A stretch of 64,000 bases of DNA from Pseudoalteromonas peptidolytica (GCF_012641745.1 NZ_WEHZ01000023.1:1-64000); one strand, 5' to 3'; counted from the first letter of the stretch, positions 11,766 to 20,863 are shown. Program-made: numbers and translations. The notes: a model not told the origin generated them from the sequence alone.

Positions 11766-12070
11766 ACCCAGTGCACCATGGCTCCAACTTTCTTTGTGTG
11801 ACGAGAAAGGTAAAAAAGTAATAACAAAAACATCTCCTTACTTTGTTATTTCGTTTTTTGCCTTATAAAGAACTGTTGGTATTAGTTATTACACGGGGTT
11901 TTACGCTGCTATTTACCACCTATTGAGTGTTTCAAAATACTCAATAAAATAGAGAAAACCATAAGATAAAATAGCTAAATGCAACCTTGTTGTAACATTA
12001 TGAACATTCCTTAAAACACATTATTAACCAGTTTAACAATGATTAAAATACAAAATACGTCAAACTATGA

Positions 12071-12085
12071 TTGCATCAGATGCAA
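12071..12085. promoter_or_regulatory. perfect dyad, candidate operator or activator-binding site
   Basis: TTGCATC-A-GATGCAA, a 7-1-7 perfect inverted repeat about 310 bp upstream of the predicted sigma-54 promoter of the activator gene. Upstream activator sites for Fis-HTH activators are dyads of this kind; assignment is inference. Confidence 0.35.
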
Positions 12086-12258
12086 CCTTAATTGTACGCT
12101 AAAAAAAGTCATGAGAATGTGAAGAAAAAAAGAAAAAACTAATAATAATCAAAAAGCTACAAACAACGTGCAACGTTATATATGTACTTGAATGAGTGAG
12201 AAGTTGAAAAAACTGCAAGTCAACAGTAATAAATAGTCAAAAAACGAAAGGATGAGTA

Positions 12259-12289
12259 GCTCAGAGTGCAAGCACCCTTGACTCTGAGC
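12259..12289 (-). terminator. hairpin after the cluster minus-strand operon
   Basis: GCTCAGAGT and ACTCTGAGC are perfect complements around a 13-nt loop, 25 bp past the stop codon of the oxidase-cupin gene. On the minus strand a T-rich run follows after about 12 nt. Confidence 0.45.
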
Positions 12290-12313
12290 CTAACTAACCA
12301 GAACTTGGAATAA

Positions 12314-13492
12314 TTAAGCAACTTGTTCTTGTTGCTTTTTTCTATAGCTAAAGTCAGTGTTATTTGAAAAGTGTTTAGTCAAACCAAAGTCGGTGATTGC
12401 AAGAATAGTCAGTTTACCCTCTCCGGTGTTCTCACTATAGTGATCAACCCAGCGTGGTACGTAAATAAGTTGACCTGCTGACACTTCAATATGCTCATCA
12501 GCAATATGCACTCGACCCTCGCCTGATACAACATAGAACATTGATTCGTGAGCATGCTTATGACACTCGTTGCGACAGCCTTCAGGGATCTCAAGTAACC
12601 TTGGATCCATCACTTCACAACCAATATTAAAACGGCTTACTTCAAAGTTAATGCCATCATCTTGTTGTTGGTTGCTATATAACTTCACACCGCTATTTTG
12701 CGTTAATGAGCTACTAAACAAAGGCACATCTTCAACTTTATAGTACGGTTGCTTACCACAAATAGCCGATACTAGCGGTTCAATTTTCGCTGTCGTAATA
12801 TCTTGGTAGATTGCGCGGAAATACTCGTCACGTAAATCGAGCGCTTTGTTGATCGCTGCCTCAATCTCTTGTGCATGTGAAGACACATCATCATTGCACT
12901 GTGATAGTGCGATATTTTCGATAACTTCTGCGTGCTCATCATCACACTCCATGTGTAGACTTAGATAACGTAGCGCTTCTTCTTCTACACCTAAACCTTT
13001 TAGGCCTTCGAACCAATATTCATAAATATTGGCAACAACCCCTTCAGTACCCCAACCAAGGAATGCCGCAGCACCGATGCTATTCGTGTTTTTAAGAAAA
13101 CGTAGGCACTCGTCAAAATACGTCACGGTGTAGGTTTTAAAATCGGTTCCGTCTGGATTTGCAATATCAAAAACATCATTCATCATTTTACGTAGTAAAT
13201 TTGAATGGCGCTCTTCCATATTTTCTTCGCCAGCTTCTTCCCATAAGTTATGAGAAAGCTCAGCTCTGAACTTATCATCGTCACACTGCATCATTAGGGC
13301 TGACAATAGTCGTGTAAACCCTCTTGAATAGTAAAAGTGTTGAGCAATTAAGTAGCCATAGTCTTTAAGACTTAATTCGTTCTTAGAACATGCCACTAGA
13401 AGTGGGTTTTGCCACAGTGGATGTTTTGAGACTAGTTCTTCAAAACGCTCACCAACTCGAGCTTTTGATACGCTAGTTACTGTTCCTTGCAT
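12314..13492 (-). CDS. heme-oxygenase-like diiron oxidase fused to a C-terminal cupin (SznF-like domain pair)
   Basis: 392 residues from ATG 13492 (GGAG 7 bp upstream). Residues ~15-230 are a TenA/heme-oxygenase-like helical domain with a full set of metal ligand candidates: LWEEAGEENMEERH gives Glu86 and His96 ten apart, GWGTEG gives Glu150, and LHMECDDEH gives His180, Asp184 and His187. The H-x3-D-x2-H pattern is the one recalled for the six-ligand diiron N-oxygenase domain of SznF. Residues ~290-375 are a cupin with His311, His313 and His351; the usual cupin Glu is replaced by Ser, as in a three-His iron site. It is the last gene of the seven-gene minus operon. Likely chemistry is N-oxygenation of an amine, with a second oxidative step by the cupin. 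Function is inferred. Confidence 0.78.
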   Translation of the reverse strand: MQGTVTSVSKARVGERFEELVSKHPLWQNPLLVACSKNELSLKDYGYLIAQHFYYSRGFTRLLSALMMQCDDDKFRAELSHNLWEEAGEENMEERHSNLLRKMMNDVFDIANPDGTDFKTYTVTYFDECLRFLKNTNSIGAAAFLGWGTEGVVANIYEYWFEGLKGLGVEEEALRYLSLHMECDDEHAEVIENIALSQCNDDVSSHAQEIEAAINKALDLRDEYFRAIYQDITTAKIEPLVSAICGKQPYYKVEDVPLFSSSLTQNSGVKLYSNQQQDDGINFEVSRFNIGCEVMDPRLLEIPEGCRNECHKHAHESMFYVVSGEGRVHIADEHIEVSAGQLIYVPRWVDHYSENTGEGKLTILAITDFGLTKHFSNNTDFSYRKKQQEQVA

Positions 13493-13520
13493 GATATACT
13501 CCAAGTTTTATTATTTAATA

Positions 13521-15134
13521 TTAATGATTGAAAAGTAAATTGTTCAGCTCAGTCTCTACCTCAGGCTCATGACGGTAACCGGATACCAATAAAGCCACTT
13601 CTGAATCTGTAACGGGTTTATCTTCTACTAGTTTGAACATTGCGACAGCCAATGTGCACAACGTATTGAAGTTCTGTTTGACCTGCGCCACTAACGCTTC
13701 ATCTGAATAATCTTGCACTAACGCTCTTTGTGCTCGTTGGCCAAAATTATCTAGCTGGTCGACAATAATGTCTTTGCGCAGCTCGCGGTCAGGAATTGAG
13801 GTACTCCAGCGACGGAATACTTGCTGCATTGTGGTATGCAGTTTGCCCATTAGCATCAGTTCATCTGATACTTCCATGGCAATTTTTGCATCTGTAAATC
13901 GGTCATTACAAAACATCAAGCCTGCGCCTGACCACGCTAATGTGCCATCCCACAACAGCTTACAGCTGGTTGCCAAATTATGTGCAAAGATGCCGTATTG
14001 ATTCTCTACTGTGCTGATTAATGAGTCGTAGCCAGCAAAGTACATCTGCTCGGAAGCCATACATGGCGCTTTAAGATCGTTTCCAGCAAGATCTTCACCA
14101 ACCAATTTACAAATCAGTGTGTTTGCAATGGCAATAAAGTCAGTGCCTGGTGAATAGAATGGATCTGTGAACGAACCACAAATACCGGTCAACGCCCAGC
14201 GATTTGGACTAAACAATGATTCACAACGATAAGTAAAGTTGCCCATCGCTTTGTAATCCATAACCTCAAACTGTTTAGCTTGTAATAGCGCTGCCAGTTG
14301 TGGCTCGTGCTGGCTTAACCAAGCGTGCGTAGACTCTAATGTCTTAAGCTGTTCCACATCGTGGTACTCAGGGTCAACCACCACACCAATACTGGTGTTA
14401 TCTCCTGATAGTGGAATGATCCACACCCAGTAACCTTTGCCAATCAGGTGGTTAGTACATAATTGACGAGCAACTTCAGGAACTCGTGCTAACCATTGTG
14501 GATCGGTGGATAGATCGTTGATCTCCACTTTGCCAGCAACCCTAAACCATGCTGAGTGGTGACTTTTGGTATGCACCGCTTCAAGGTTAAGTGTTTTTTG
14601 CAATAGTCGCGCACCACCACTTGCGTCTAACACCCAACGAGCTTCTATCGTATGTTCTGAACCACTGTCCTTAACATAGGTGACACGGTGAGATGATTCA
14701 TTGATAGCAATGTTGACCACTTTTGCAGAGTCAATAAAATCAACGCCTTGCTCAAGCAACGTCGCATGCATAAAGTTTTCAAATTTACCGCGATCTAGCT
14801 GGTAGCTTTTGGATAAAGGACGCTGACCATTACCAACTTCTACGCGAGTGGTAATATCCGTATTGTCACCATCAGGTAAGAAAAACCGTAACCCATATTT
14901 AGGTAATTGCTCTTGTTCTAAATGTGTTTCAAGTTGCAATACATTTCTAAGATAGTGCCCTGCCATATCTACAGTTGACTCACCAACTTTAAATTTAGCC
15001 AGTGGTACTGGGTAAGAGTTAAACTCTAAGATCTTAATATCTAAGTTGGGATACATCATGATCAGCTGTTTAGCTAATGTTGATCCTGCAAGCCCCCCAC
15101 CCAGAATCACTATGGTATTGTCTGCTCCGTTCAT
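13521..15134 (-). CDS. flavin-dependent halogenase
   Basis: 537 residues. The N-terminal FAD fold is VILGGGLAGSTLAKQL (GxGxxG). FKVGESTVDM near residue 50 covers the halogenase catalytic-lysine region. GYWVWIIPL at 234-242 is the diagnostic WxWxIP motif, and FTDPFYSPGTDF matches the second halogenase signature. Family members chlorinate or brominate electron-rich aromatics with FADH2, oxygen and halide. The start ATG overlaps the stop of the upstream reductase gene (TAATG), so the two are translationally coupled. An aminophenol such as 3,4-AHBA, free or carrier-bound, is the likely substrate. No flavin reductase is obvious, though a nitroreductase-type partner might serve. Which halide is used cannot be read. 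Confidence 0.85.
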   Translation of the reverse strand: MNGADNTIVILGGGLAGSTLAKQLIMMYPNLDIKILEFNSYPVPLAKFKVGESTVDMAGHYLRNVLQLETHLEQEQLPKYGLRFFLPDGDNTDITTRVEVGNGQRPLSKSYQLDRGKFENFMHATLLEQGVDFIDSAKVVNIAINESSHRVTYVKDSGSEHTIEARWVLDASGGARLLQKTLNLEAVHTKSHHSAWFRVAGKVEINDLSTDPQWLARVPEVARQLCTNHLIGKGYWVWIIPLSGDNTSIGVVVDPEYHDVEQLKTLESTHAWLSQHEPQLAALLQAKQFEVMDYKAMGNFTYRCESLFSPNRWALTGICGSFTDPFYSPGTDFIAIANTLICKLVGEDLAGNDLKAPCMASEQMYFAGYDSLISTVENQYGIFAHNLATSCKLLWDGTLAWSGAGLMFCNDRFTDAKIAMEVSDELMLMGKLHTTMQQVFRRWSTSIPDRELRKDIIVDQLDNFGQRAQRALVQDYSDEALVAQVKQNFNTLCTLAVAMFKLVEDKPVTDSEVALLVSGYRHEPEVETELNNLLFNH

Positions 15135-18100
15135 TAGAACTGTGCTCCTTTGTTTTTGTTAAAATCTAATCCGTGTTTACGCCAATTTTGCGCATACTCG
15201 CGCCACTGCAATTGAGCGATCTCAGGTGTTCCTAGACGATCACCTAAGATCTGCGTCATTGCACTACAGTCCATTTCCAAAGATGAAAAGTAATTGAGCC
15301 AACTAGGATCATTAGGTGTGGTATAAAAAGGTAAAACATTTAGTAAACTATCGGCGTTGTCGATTACGCATTGGTGAATTTCTGTTAGCCATTGTTGCCA
15401 GCTGACCTCTGTTGATGGCTTACACCCCAAATCGTCCAATACGCGACTAAGCGGCGTAGGACTTGGGTTTTGCAAATTAAACAAGGTCACTTTTTGTTGC
15501 GCCATCGCCAGCTGAGTAAATTGCACCAACCAATCCACAGGCAACACATCCACCACCAGAGTCGACTCCGCCAATTCTGCTGGGTAAAAAGGAATAGCCG
15601 ACATCACAGCCAATAAATTATGTACAAAGTCGTCGCTTCGGCCTTGCCCTGTCGTTCGACAGCCACCTATTTCACCAAGTCGATAAATGTTGATGGATGC
15701 TGCAGCTTGGCAGCTTGTAAGTAACTGCTCTGCGAGCCACTTACTTTGACCGTAGCCAGAAGCTATCGAGTCTGGGTTTTCAGGCACAGCCTCATCACGC
15801 CAATGCCCATCAATTAATTTACATACCGCAATTGAGGAGAAAAAATGAAACTGACTACCAGCACGGTTGATAAATGGCAGTAAGTTTTCCCATGTTTGCA
15901 GCACTTCAATACGTAAGTTTGCATAACTTTGTACATGGTTCACATTTGCCGCTAAGTGATACACAGTGCCAACCTCGTCAATGAGTTGCTCAAAGTGTAC
16001 TTTTGATAAGGCAAAGTTGGGTTTGGTAATATCACCAGCCACTACGCGAAGGTTTTCAGGTATTTCAACCGATAAACCATATTTTTGTAGATTTTGCTGA
16101 ACTTTGGCTTGTGCATGCTGTGAGTTTTGCGCTCTAACCGGGCAATAAACGATATGATGCTTAGTTAATTCGGCTAGCATAAATGCCCCGATAAACCCAC
16201 TGGCACCGGTGAGCAATACACTGTTACCTGCGGGGTTAGACTGTGGCTGCAACGTCGTAAAGTAAGTCAATAAATGATCTACATCTTGATGTACTAATTT
16301 CTGTGTTGGTGTGACAAAGCGCCCTTGCGCTAACTCCACTAGCTCAGAAAAGCAAGTAATTGCAGCCACCTGCGCCAAAGAAACAGAGCGCGAAAACACC
16401 GATTCTATAGCATGCGCGACTTTCACTAGTCCTAATGAATCCACGCCTAGTTCAACCAGTGAATAAGCTTCAATATCAAGACTTGATAATGGCAGCTCCG
16501 TAATATCGGCAAGGATCTTGATAAGCTTATCTTTGGCTGTACTTTGGTTATGGTCAGCGTGCGTTTGTAATTTCTTCAACAGCTGCATTCGGTCTAACTT
16601 GCCGTTTGGTAAACGCGGAAAAGAGCTGACTGAAAAGAAAAATGCCGGACAGTAGTGCACTGGTAATTTATCTTTACAACGTCGTAGCAATTCAACAGCA
16701 AGATGCGAAGACTGGTAAAAAGCGATCAGCTGGGTTTCACCATCTGACTTTTTGCGAGCGACTAACTTGAGTTTGTCTATCTCTAATAATGTTTGTAATT
16801 GCTGTTCAACATTCACGATGTCGACACGCATTCCCCGCACTTTAACCACATTATTCTTGCGTCCTTGAGAATACAAATAGCCTTTTTCGTCAAAAAAAAC
16901 ATTGTCTCCTGTGACATACCCATATTGTGATTGTGGCAGCTCGGTAATTTCTCCTTGCTCGTTGACATACCCTTTGGCCAACGTCTTTCCATTTACATGC
17001 AGCATGCCGGCTTCAAATGGTAAACAAGGCTCACCAGCATCATTGATGATAGTTAACGATGCGGCACTAGAAGGTCTACCCAAGGTGACTTCATTGCTGA
17101 TTGGATGGAAGAACATGCAATTACACTCAGTAGAACCGAAGTCATTAAATATCTGACAACCTACAAATGTGTTCCTTAGTTTTTCAACTAACTGCATGCC
17201 AAATTCTTCACCCGCTAACGAGCAAACTTGTAAAGAGCGACAATTTGCTTGCACCCCTTTGGTCTCAACCAACAATTTCGCTATCGAAGGCACTAGAGCA
17301 AGCCGAGTTATTTCATATTGCTGAATATAACTAATTAATTGCTTTGGATTTGCCACAATAGCATCAGTCAAGATAACCAGGTGCGCCCCCTTTAAGATGG
17401 CTCCTAAGATTTCCCAAATGTGTGGCCCAAAGCCAACATTAGTTCTTTGTCCGACAACATCCTCAGCGGTAATTGGCGAGACTTGCCATTGCCAATCAAA
17501 TCGGGCTAAAAAAGAGCGCTCTGCATGAACCACAGCTTTAGATTTACCGGTTGATCCAGAGGTGAACAACACCGTAAATTCCCTGTCTGGGTGCATCACC
17601 TCTGGAACAAACTCTGTACCAGCTGAGGCAATCAGTGAGTCCCAATGATGGCTATTTGGTAAGTCTTGATAACTATCATCAGTCTTATCACAGATAACCA
17701 CCGCCGCTGCAATATGATTGATCTGCTCGCAAATATAAGAAACTGGGTTTAACGTCTCTATCGGGACATACGTTGCCCCAACAAAGCTAATTGCAAGCAT
17801 TGAAATAACGGTTTTATGGCCGCGAGGCAATACCACTGCAACTCGTTTACCTTGCACTGAAAGGTTAGCCAAGCGAGATGCAAGTATGCTTACTTGTTGC
17901 GCTAGCTCACCATAAGTGAGGCAAATATCACCATCAGTAATGGCTAGTCGCATTGGATATTGATCAACTATATGCAGAAACTGCTGATTAATATCAGCTA
18001 AGCATGCCGCTTCAGTACCCGAAAAATGTTGACGCTGCATATGTAGCGCAGCCGTGGCTCTTGTTTGAGCGTCCATTAACTGGGTTAAGGCGCTTTCAAG

Positions 18101-18460
18101 TATGGTGTTAAGTAGCGCTTCTGAAAAAATCGAGTCATCAAATGTAATGTTGATTTGCCCGTCGCCTAGCGCCAAAACTAACTGTGCTGTCGCACCACCA
18201 TGCTCAGCTGTCCGCGGCTCAATCGTTAGCTGAGAAAAGCAGTTTTGATCCGTAAATACCTCGTTAAGTTGCAGCTCAATATCGCGACGTTCACTTTCTG
18301 CATTGAGCGCTATCAACCGATAACACTCATCTAGTGTAATCGCCAACTGTTCTACTTTTAGTACACGTTGTAATATTTGCGCCAATGCGGCTACAAAACC
18401 TGTACTAGCTACCGGTTGTAGTTCAGCTGAAACTGGAAAACTTAACGAGGATAAAGCCAT
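15134..18460 (-). CDS. NRPS-like adenylation-carrier-thioester reductase protein
   Basis: 1108 residues. Residues ~1-140 look like a remnant of the end of a condensation domain (no HHxxxD). An adenylation domain spans ~155-630: LFTSGSTGKSK (A3), NDFGSTEC (A5), GYVTGD (A7) and LPNGKLDR with the A10 Lys at 621. A carrier domain follows with LGVDSLGL (phosphopantetheine Ser ~675). A Rossmann thioester-reductase domain from ~745 has LLTGASGFIG and, later, GYGQSKW (YxxxK). The order A-T-R is that of carboxylic acid reductases: activate an acid, load it, release it as an aldehyde or alcohol. The aryl acid from the GriI/GriH pathway is the obvious candidate substrate. Start ATG 18460, 13 bp after the preceding gene. 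Confidence 0.85.
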   Translation of the reverse strand: MALSSLSFPVSAELQPVASTGFVAALAQILQRVLKVEQLAITLDECYRLIALNAESERRDIELQLNEVFTDQNCFSQLTIEPRTAEHGGATAQLVLALGDGQINITFDDSIFSEALLNTILESALTQLMDAQTRATAALHMQRQHFSGTEAACLADINQQFLHIVDQYPMRLAITDGDICLTYGELAQQVSILASRLANLSVQGKRVAVVLPRGHKTVISMLAISFVGATYVPIETLNPVSYICEQINHIAAAVVICDKTDDSYQDLPNSHHWDSLIASAGTEFVPEVMHPDREFTVLFTSGSTGKSKAVVHAERSFLARFDWQWQVSPITAEDVVGQRTNVGFGPHIWEILGAILKGAHLVILTDAIVANPKQLISYIQQYEITRLALVPSIAKLLVETKGVQANCRSLQVCSLAGEEFGMQLVEKLRNTFVGCQIFNDFGSTECNCMFFHPISNEVTLGRPSSAASLTIINDAGEPCLPFEAGMLHVNGKTLAKGYVNEQGEITELPQSQYGYVTGDNVFFDEKGYLYSQGRKNNVVKVRGMRVDIVNVEQQLQTLLEIDKLKLVARKKSDGETQLIAFYQSSHLAVELLRRCKDKLPVHYCPAFFFSVSSFPRLPNGKLDRMQLLKKLQTHADHNQSTAKDKLIKILADITELPLSSLDIEAYSLVELGVDSLGLVKVAHAIESVFSRSVSLAQVAAITCFSELVELAQGRFVTPTQKLVHQDVDHLLTYFTTLQPQSNPAGNSVLLTGASGFIGAFMLAELTKHHIVYCPVRAQNSQHAQAKVQQNLQKYGLSVEIPENLRVVAGDITKPNFALSKVHFEQLIDEVGTVYHLAANVNHVQSYANLRIEVLQTWENLLPFINRAGSQFHFFSSIAVCKLIDGHWRDEAVPENPDSIASGYGQSKWLAEQLLTSCQAAASINIYRLGEIGGCRTTGQGRSDDFVHNLLAVMSAIPFYPAELAESTLVVDVLPVDWLVQFTQLAMAQQKVTLFNLQNPSPTPLSRVLDDLGCKPSTEVSWQQWLTEIHQCVIDNADSLLNVLPFYTTPNDPSWLNYFSSLEMDCSAMTQILGDRLGTPEIAQLQWREYAQNWRKHGLDFNKNKGAQF

Positions 18461-18472
18461 CTTACTGCCGCC

Positions 18473-19018
18473 TTACACTAATTCATCAGTAAATAAAACA
18501 TCTTCGATAGCGAGTTTTGAGCCGCGTGTAAGCGGGGCTTTTTTACGCTTACCCATCACCACAAAGTTACACAGCACGTAAGACTCTGGCAGCGAGATCA
18601 ACTCACCAACAGGGCCAAACTGGAAACCTATCATTGGGCATGAGTCATAACCTAAGCTAGCTGCGCCAAGCATCAAGGCTTGTGAATATGCAGCACCATA
18701 AAACATCGCTTGCGTTCTTGCGTGCTCTGCTTCTTTAGTTGAAAGCGCTTTAGTATCAATACATACAACCCAAAGCTCACTTGCACCGGTGTGTTGTGGC
18801 TGCTGAAAGCCGACTTCTTTAATTTGCTCTCTTAATGCCATGTCTGATACACGACAGATCCTAAGTGGTGGCATATTAAAGCCAAGGTCTAACTCCGTAG
18901 CGAATGAAAGGATGTGCTTTCTATCACCTTCAGGAATAACAAAGCTTGGTTCAAAGTGCTTGATTGCGCGGCGCTCACGCATGGCAACAGCCAGTCTTTC
19001 GTTAGAAAACATATTCAT
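18473..19018 (-). CDS. nitroreductase-family protein (second of a tandem pair)
   Basis: 181 residues with a typical FMN nitroreductase fold: RERRAIKHFEP near the N-terminus (phosphate-contacting Arg) and MLGAASLGYDSCPMIGF with LPESYVLCNFVVMGKRKK at the C-terminus. Such enzymes reduce nitro, nitroso, quinone or enone groups, or oxidise rings such as azolines. It starts 3 nt after the stop of its neighbour, which has the same fold, so the two probably act as a pair. Its role in the pathway is open: reduction of an N-oxygenated intermediate, flavin supply for the halogenase, or ring oxidation. Confidence 0.78.
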   Translation of the reverse strand: MNMFSNERLAVAMRERRAIKHFEPSFVIPEGDRKHILSFATELDLGFNMPPLRICRVSDMALREQIKEVGFQQPQHTGASELWVVCIDTKALSTKEAEHARTQAMFYGAAYSQALMLGAASLGYDSCPMIGFQFGPVGELISLPESYVLCNFVVMGKRKKAPLTRGSKLAIEDVLFTDELV

Positions 19019-19020
19019 AA

Positions 19021-19554
19021 TTAAAATCCATCTTCAGAGATTAGGTTTAAATCCGGTTGGCATTTAAGTAGTGGCTTGGCTAATGCTTTGTCAAACACCA
19101 CCACAGCCGACAGCGAATAGGCGTCAGATATATTCAATAAATCAGTGACTGAAGATGGACTGTCTATCTCAAGTACACGAGAACCTAACCCCAATTGATG
19201 TGCTTTCACCAACATGTTGGTAAATGCAAAGCCATTGGTGCGGTTAACTTCATCACGTCGTGTTACTTCGTTGCTGCTATAAACCATAGTGGCTTTTTGC
19301 TGCGACATTTCGACAAATTCATCACTTACGTGCTTGGCAAAATTCGCTGCCTCTTGCCAACTGTTGTTATCACCACAAAGTGCAATAACAAACTCAGGTT
19401 CACCTTCATCAGCCCAGTTAGCAGCTGCACTAAGTAGTGTTTGTTGCTTATCTTTATCTTGCACATCAATAAACCTAAAGTGCTGCAAGTTGAAAGACGT
19501 TGGCGCTAGAAAAGCAGCGCTAATAAGCTGATGTAACGTTTCTTGTCTATCCAT
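19021..19554 (-). CDS. nitroreductase-like protein (first of a tandem pair, divergent)
   Basis: 177 residues beginning MDRQETLHQLISAAFLAPTS; APTSFNLQHFRF is the FMN-binding Ser/Asn/Gln region of the nitroreductase fold. Compared with the next gene it lacks the N-terminal RR-(S/A)-x-(R/K)-x-F strand, and its C-terminal signature is weaker, as if each partner kept a different part of the flavin site. AAGGAT lies 5-7 bp before the ATG. A heterodimer with the adjacent gene product is plausible but unproven. Confidence 0.7.
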   Translation of the reverse strand: MDRQETLHQLISAAFLAPTSFNLQHFRFIDVQDKDKQQTLLSAAANWADEGEPEFVIALCGDNNSWQEAANFAKHVSDEFVEMSQQKATMVYSSNEVTRRDEVNRTNGFAFTNMLVKAHQLGLGSRVLEIDSPSSVTDLLNISDAYSLSAVVVFDKALAKPLLKCQPDLNLISEDGF

Positions 19555-19558
19555 CTCA

Positions 19559-20011
19559 TTATCCTTTTAAGAAATAGTTATAATGTTGAAAGCGAGTATC
19601 TTTTTCGAAGCCAAATTGCTCGTATAGCTTCGCCGCTGCGGTATTGCTAAACTCAGTTGAGATGCGAATTAACTTCACTTGCAGTTGCTCAGCTTGTTCA
19701 ACACATTGCTGCAATAACTGTTTTGCAACTCCCTGGCCTCGAGCACGACTGCATACATACAGATCATTAATAAGCCATACATTAGCCATTGAAATGGAAG
19801 AAAATGTTGGATAAACCTGTAGGAATCCTAGTTCGCTTTCCTCTGACGTTGCGAGAAAAATAGTTGAGTCTTTTTTCATCAAGCGCTGATGAATAAAGCT
19901 CGCAGCACCATCTAGATCGCTATCTTGTTTATAAAACTGACGATATAAATCAAACAAGTTTGCAACTTGGGCATTGTCTTCGAGGCTAGCTACTTTTATG
20001 TTAATACTCAC
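19559..20011 (-). CDS. GNAT-family N-acetyltransferase
   Basis: 150 residues of GNAT fold: INDLYVCSRARGQGVAKQLL contains the acetyl-CoA loop (RxxGxG/A), followed by RISTEFSNTAAAKLYEQFGF, the family C-terminal helix and strand. I chose GTG 20011 because AAGGAG is 5 bp upstream. In this cluster it could acetylate the aromatic amine of an aminophenol, as arylamine acetylation is known to mask 3,4-AHBA, or it could be a self-protection step. Substrate not readable. Confidence 0.8.
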   Translation of the reverse strand: MSINIKVASLEDNAQVANLFDLYRQFYKQDSDLDGAASFIHQRLMKKDSTIFLATSEESELGFLQVYPTFSSISMANVWLINDLYVCSRARGQGVAKQLLQQCVEQAEQLQVKLIRISTEFSNTAAAKLYEQFGFEKDTRFQHYNYFLKG

Positions 20012-20020
20012 GGGCACTCC

Positions 20021-20863
20021 TTAGCGCTGCATCAAAATGCGATGGAAACCTGTGACAACACTTCTAGCTACCGATTTCTGTCCTTGTAGGCTCCAATGTA
20101 AGCCATCTTCAAGGAACATGGCGTCACGCCTTTCACCTGCAAAAATCTCGGTAATATCGATGTGTTTTTCTGGGCGAGTACGGATCAGCTCAGCGGTTTG
20201 TAAGATCTGTTGATGACTCCAAGAAGCGTTAAACTTATTCAGTAGCCAATCTTCTTTGATCCAATCTTCTTGAACACCTACAGGAGTGATCCAGATAAAC
20301 TCTTTTTGCACACAAGATTCAGCACGCGTAGCGATTTCAGACAGGTTATCAATCACCTCTCTAAATCCTGTGCATGACTTTTTGCCATCACCATGAACTC
20401 GGCCATCGTTGGTACCAATCAAGCAAAATAGGTAATCAGGTTTTACCGCTTCTATTTGAGTTAATGTTGAAAATAGCTGCATTGTGGTATCACCAGACAA
20501 TGCCGTGTTTACCCAAGTGATATTGGCTTCAGGACGGGCAATCTGAAAACTTTTTTGCAAGATTTCAAACCAAGATTGATAATCATCCGTCAAACTATCA
20601 CCGATCACTGCAATAGTGGCATTATCTACAAGCGGGATCTGTTGAATGCTTTTTAGGTAATCAGGTTCATTAAGCAGCTCTCGCGCAGCAAGGTTGACGT
20701 TAAGTTCAAACTCGTTTCGGATCGCAAGGTAGGTGTCTTGGGGTACACCAAACATTGCTGCTAATACCGCAGGGTCATTCGCACCCGACATAAAACTGAA
20801 ACGTTTTTCCGGATGAAAAAATCGTATAATCCTTTTCGCTTTTTCTAAATCGTCTTGTGACAT
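20021..20863 (-). CDS. SGNH/GDSL-family hydrolase
   Basis: 280 residues. Block I is AVIGDSLTDDYQSW with the nucleophile Ser at about 90, block III is LIGTNDGRVHG, and block V is LEDGLHWSLQG with the Asp-x-x-His pair. There is no signal peptide, so it is cytoplasmic. The first ~75 residues form an extra helical segment. Family members hydrolyse esters, acyl groups or thioesters. As the first gene of the seven-gene minus operon it may remove an acyl group or release an ester intermediate. ATG 20863 (after GAGG) is preferred over GTG 20869. Confidence 0.8.
   Translation of the reverse strand: MSQDDLEKAKRIIRFFHPEKRFSFMSGANDPAVLAAMFGVPQDTYLAIRNEFELNVNLAARELLNEPDYLKSIQQIPLVDNATIAVIGDSLTDDYQSWFEILQKSFQIARPEANITWVNTALSGDTTMQLFSTLTQIEAVKPDYLFCLIGTNDGRVHGDGKKSCTGFREVIDNLSEIATRAESCVQKEFIWITPVGVQEDWIKEDWLLNKFNASWSHQQILQTAELIRTRPEKHIDITEIFAGERRDAMFLEDGLHWSLQGQKSVARSVVTGFHRILMQR

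Larger units (their letters stand above)
11687..12313. other. 627-bp AT-rich non-coding region between the activator gene and the cluster operon
   Basis: No open frame with a credible start. It contains a sigma-54-like promoter toward the activator gene (11751-11765), the perfect dyad TTGCATC-A-GATGCAA (12071-12085) and a terminator-like hairpin at 12259-12289. A repeated short motif TGCAAC occurs at about 11980, 12082 and 12170. A small RNA cannot be excluded. Confidence 0.45.
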
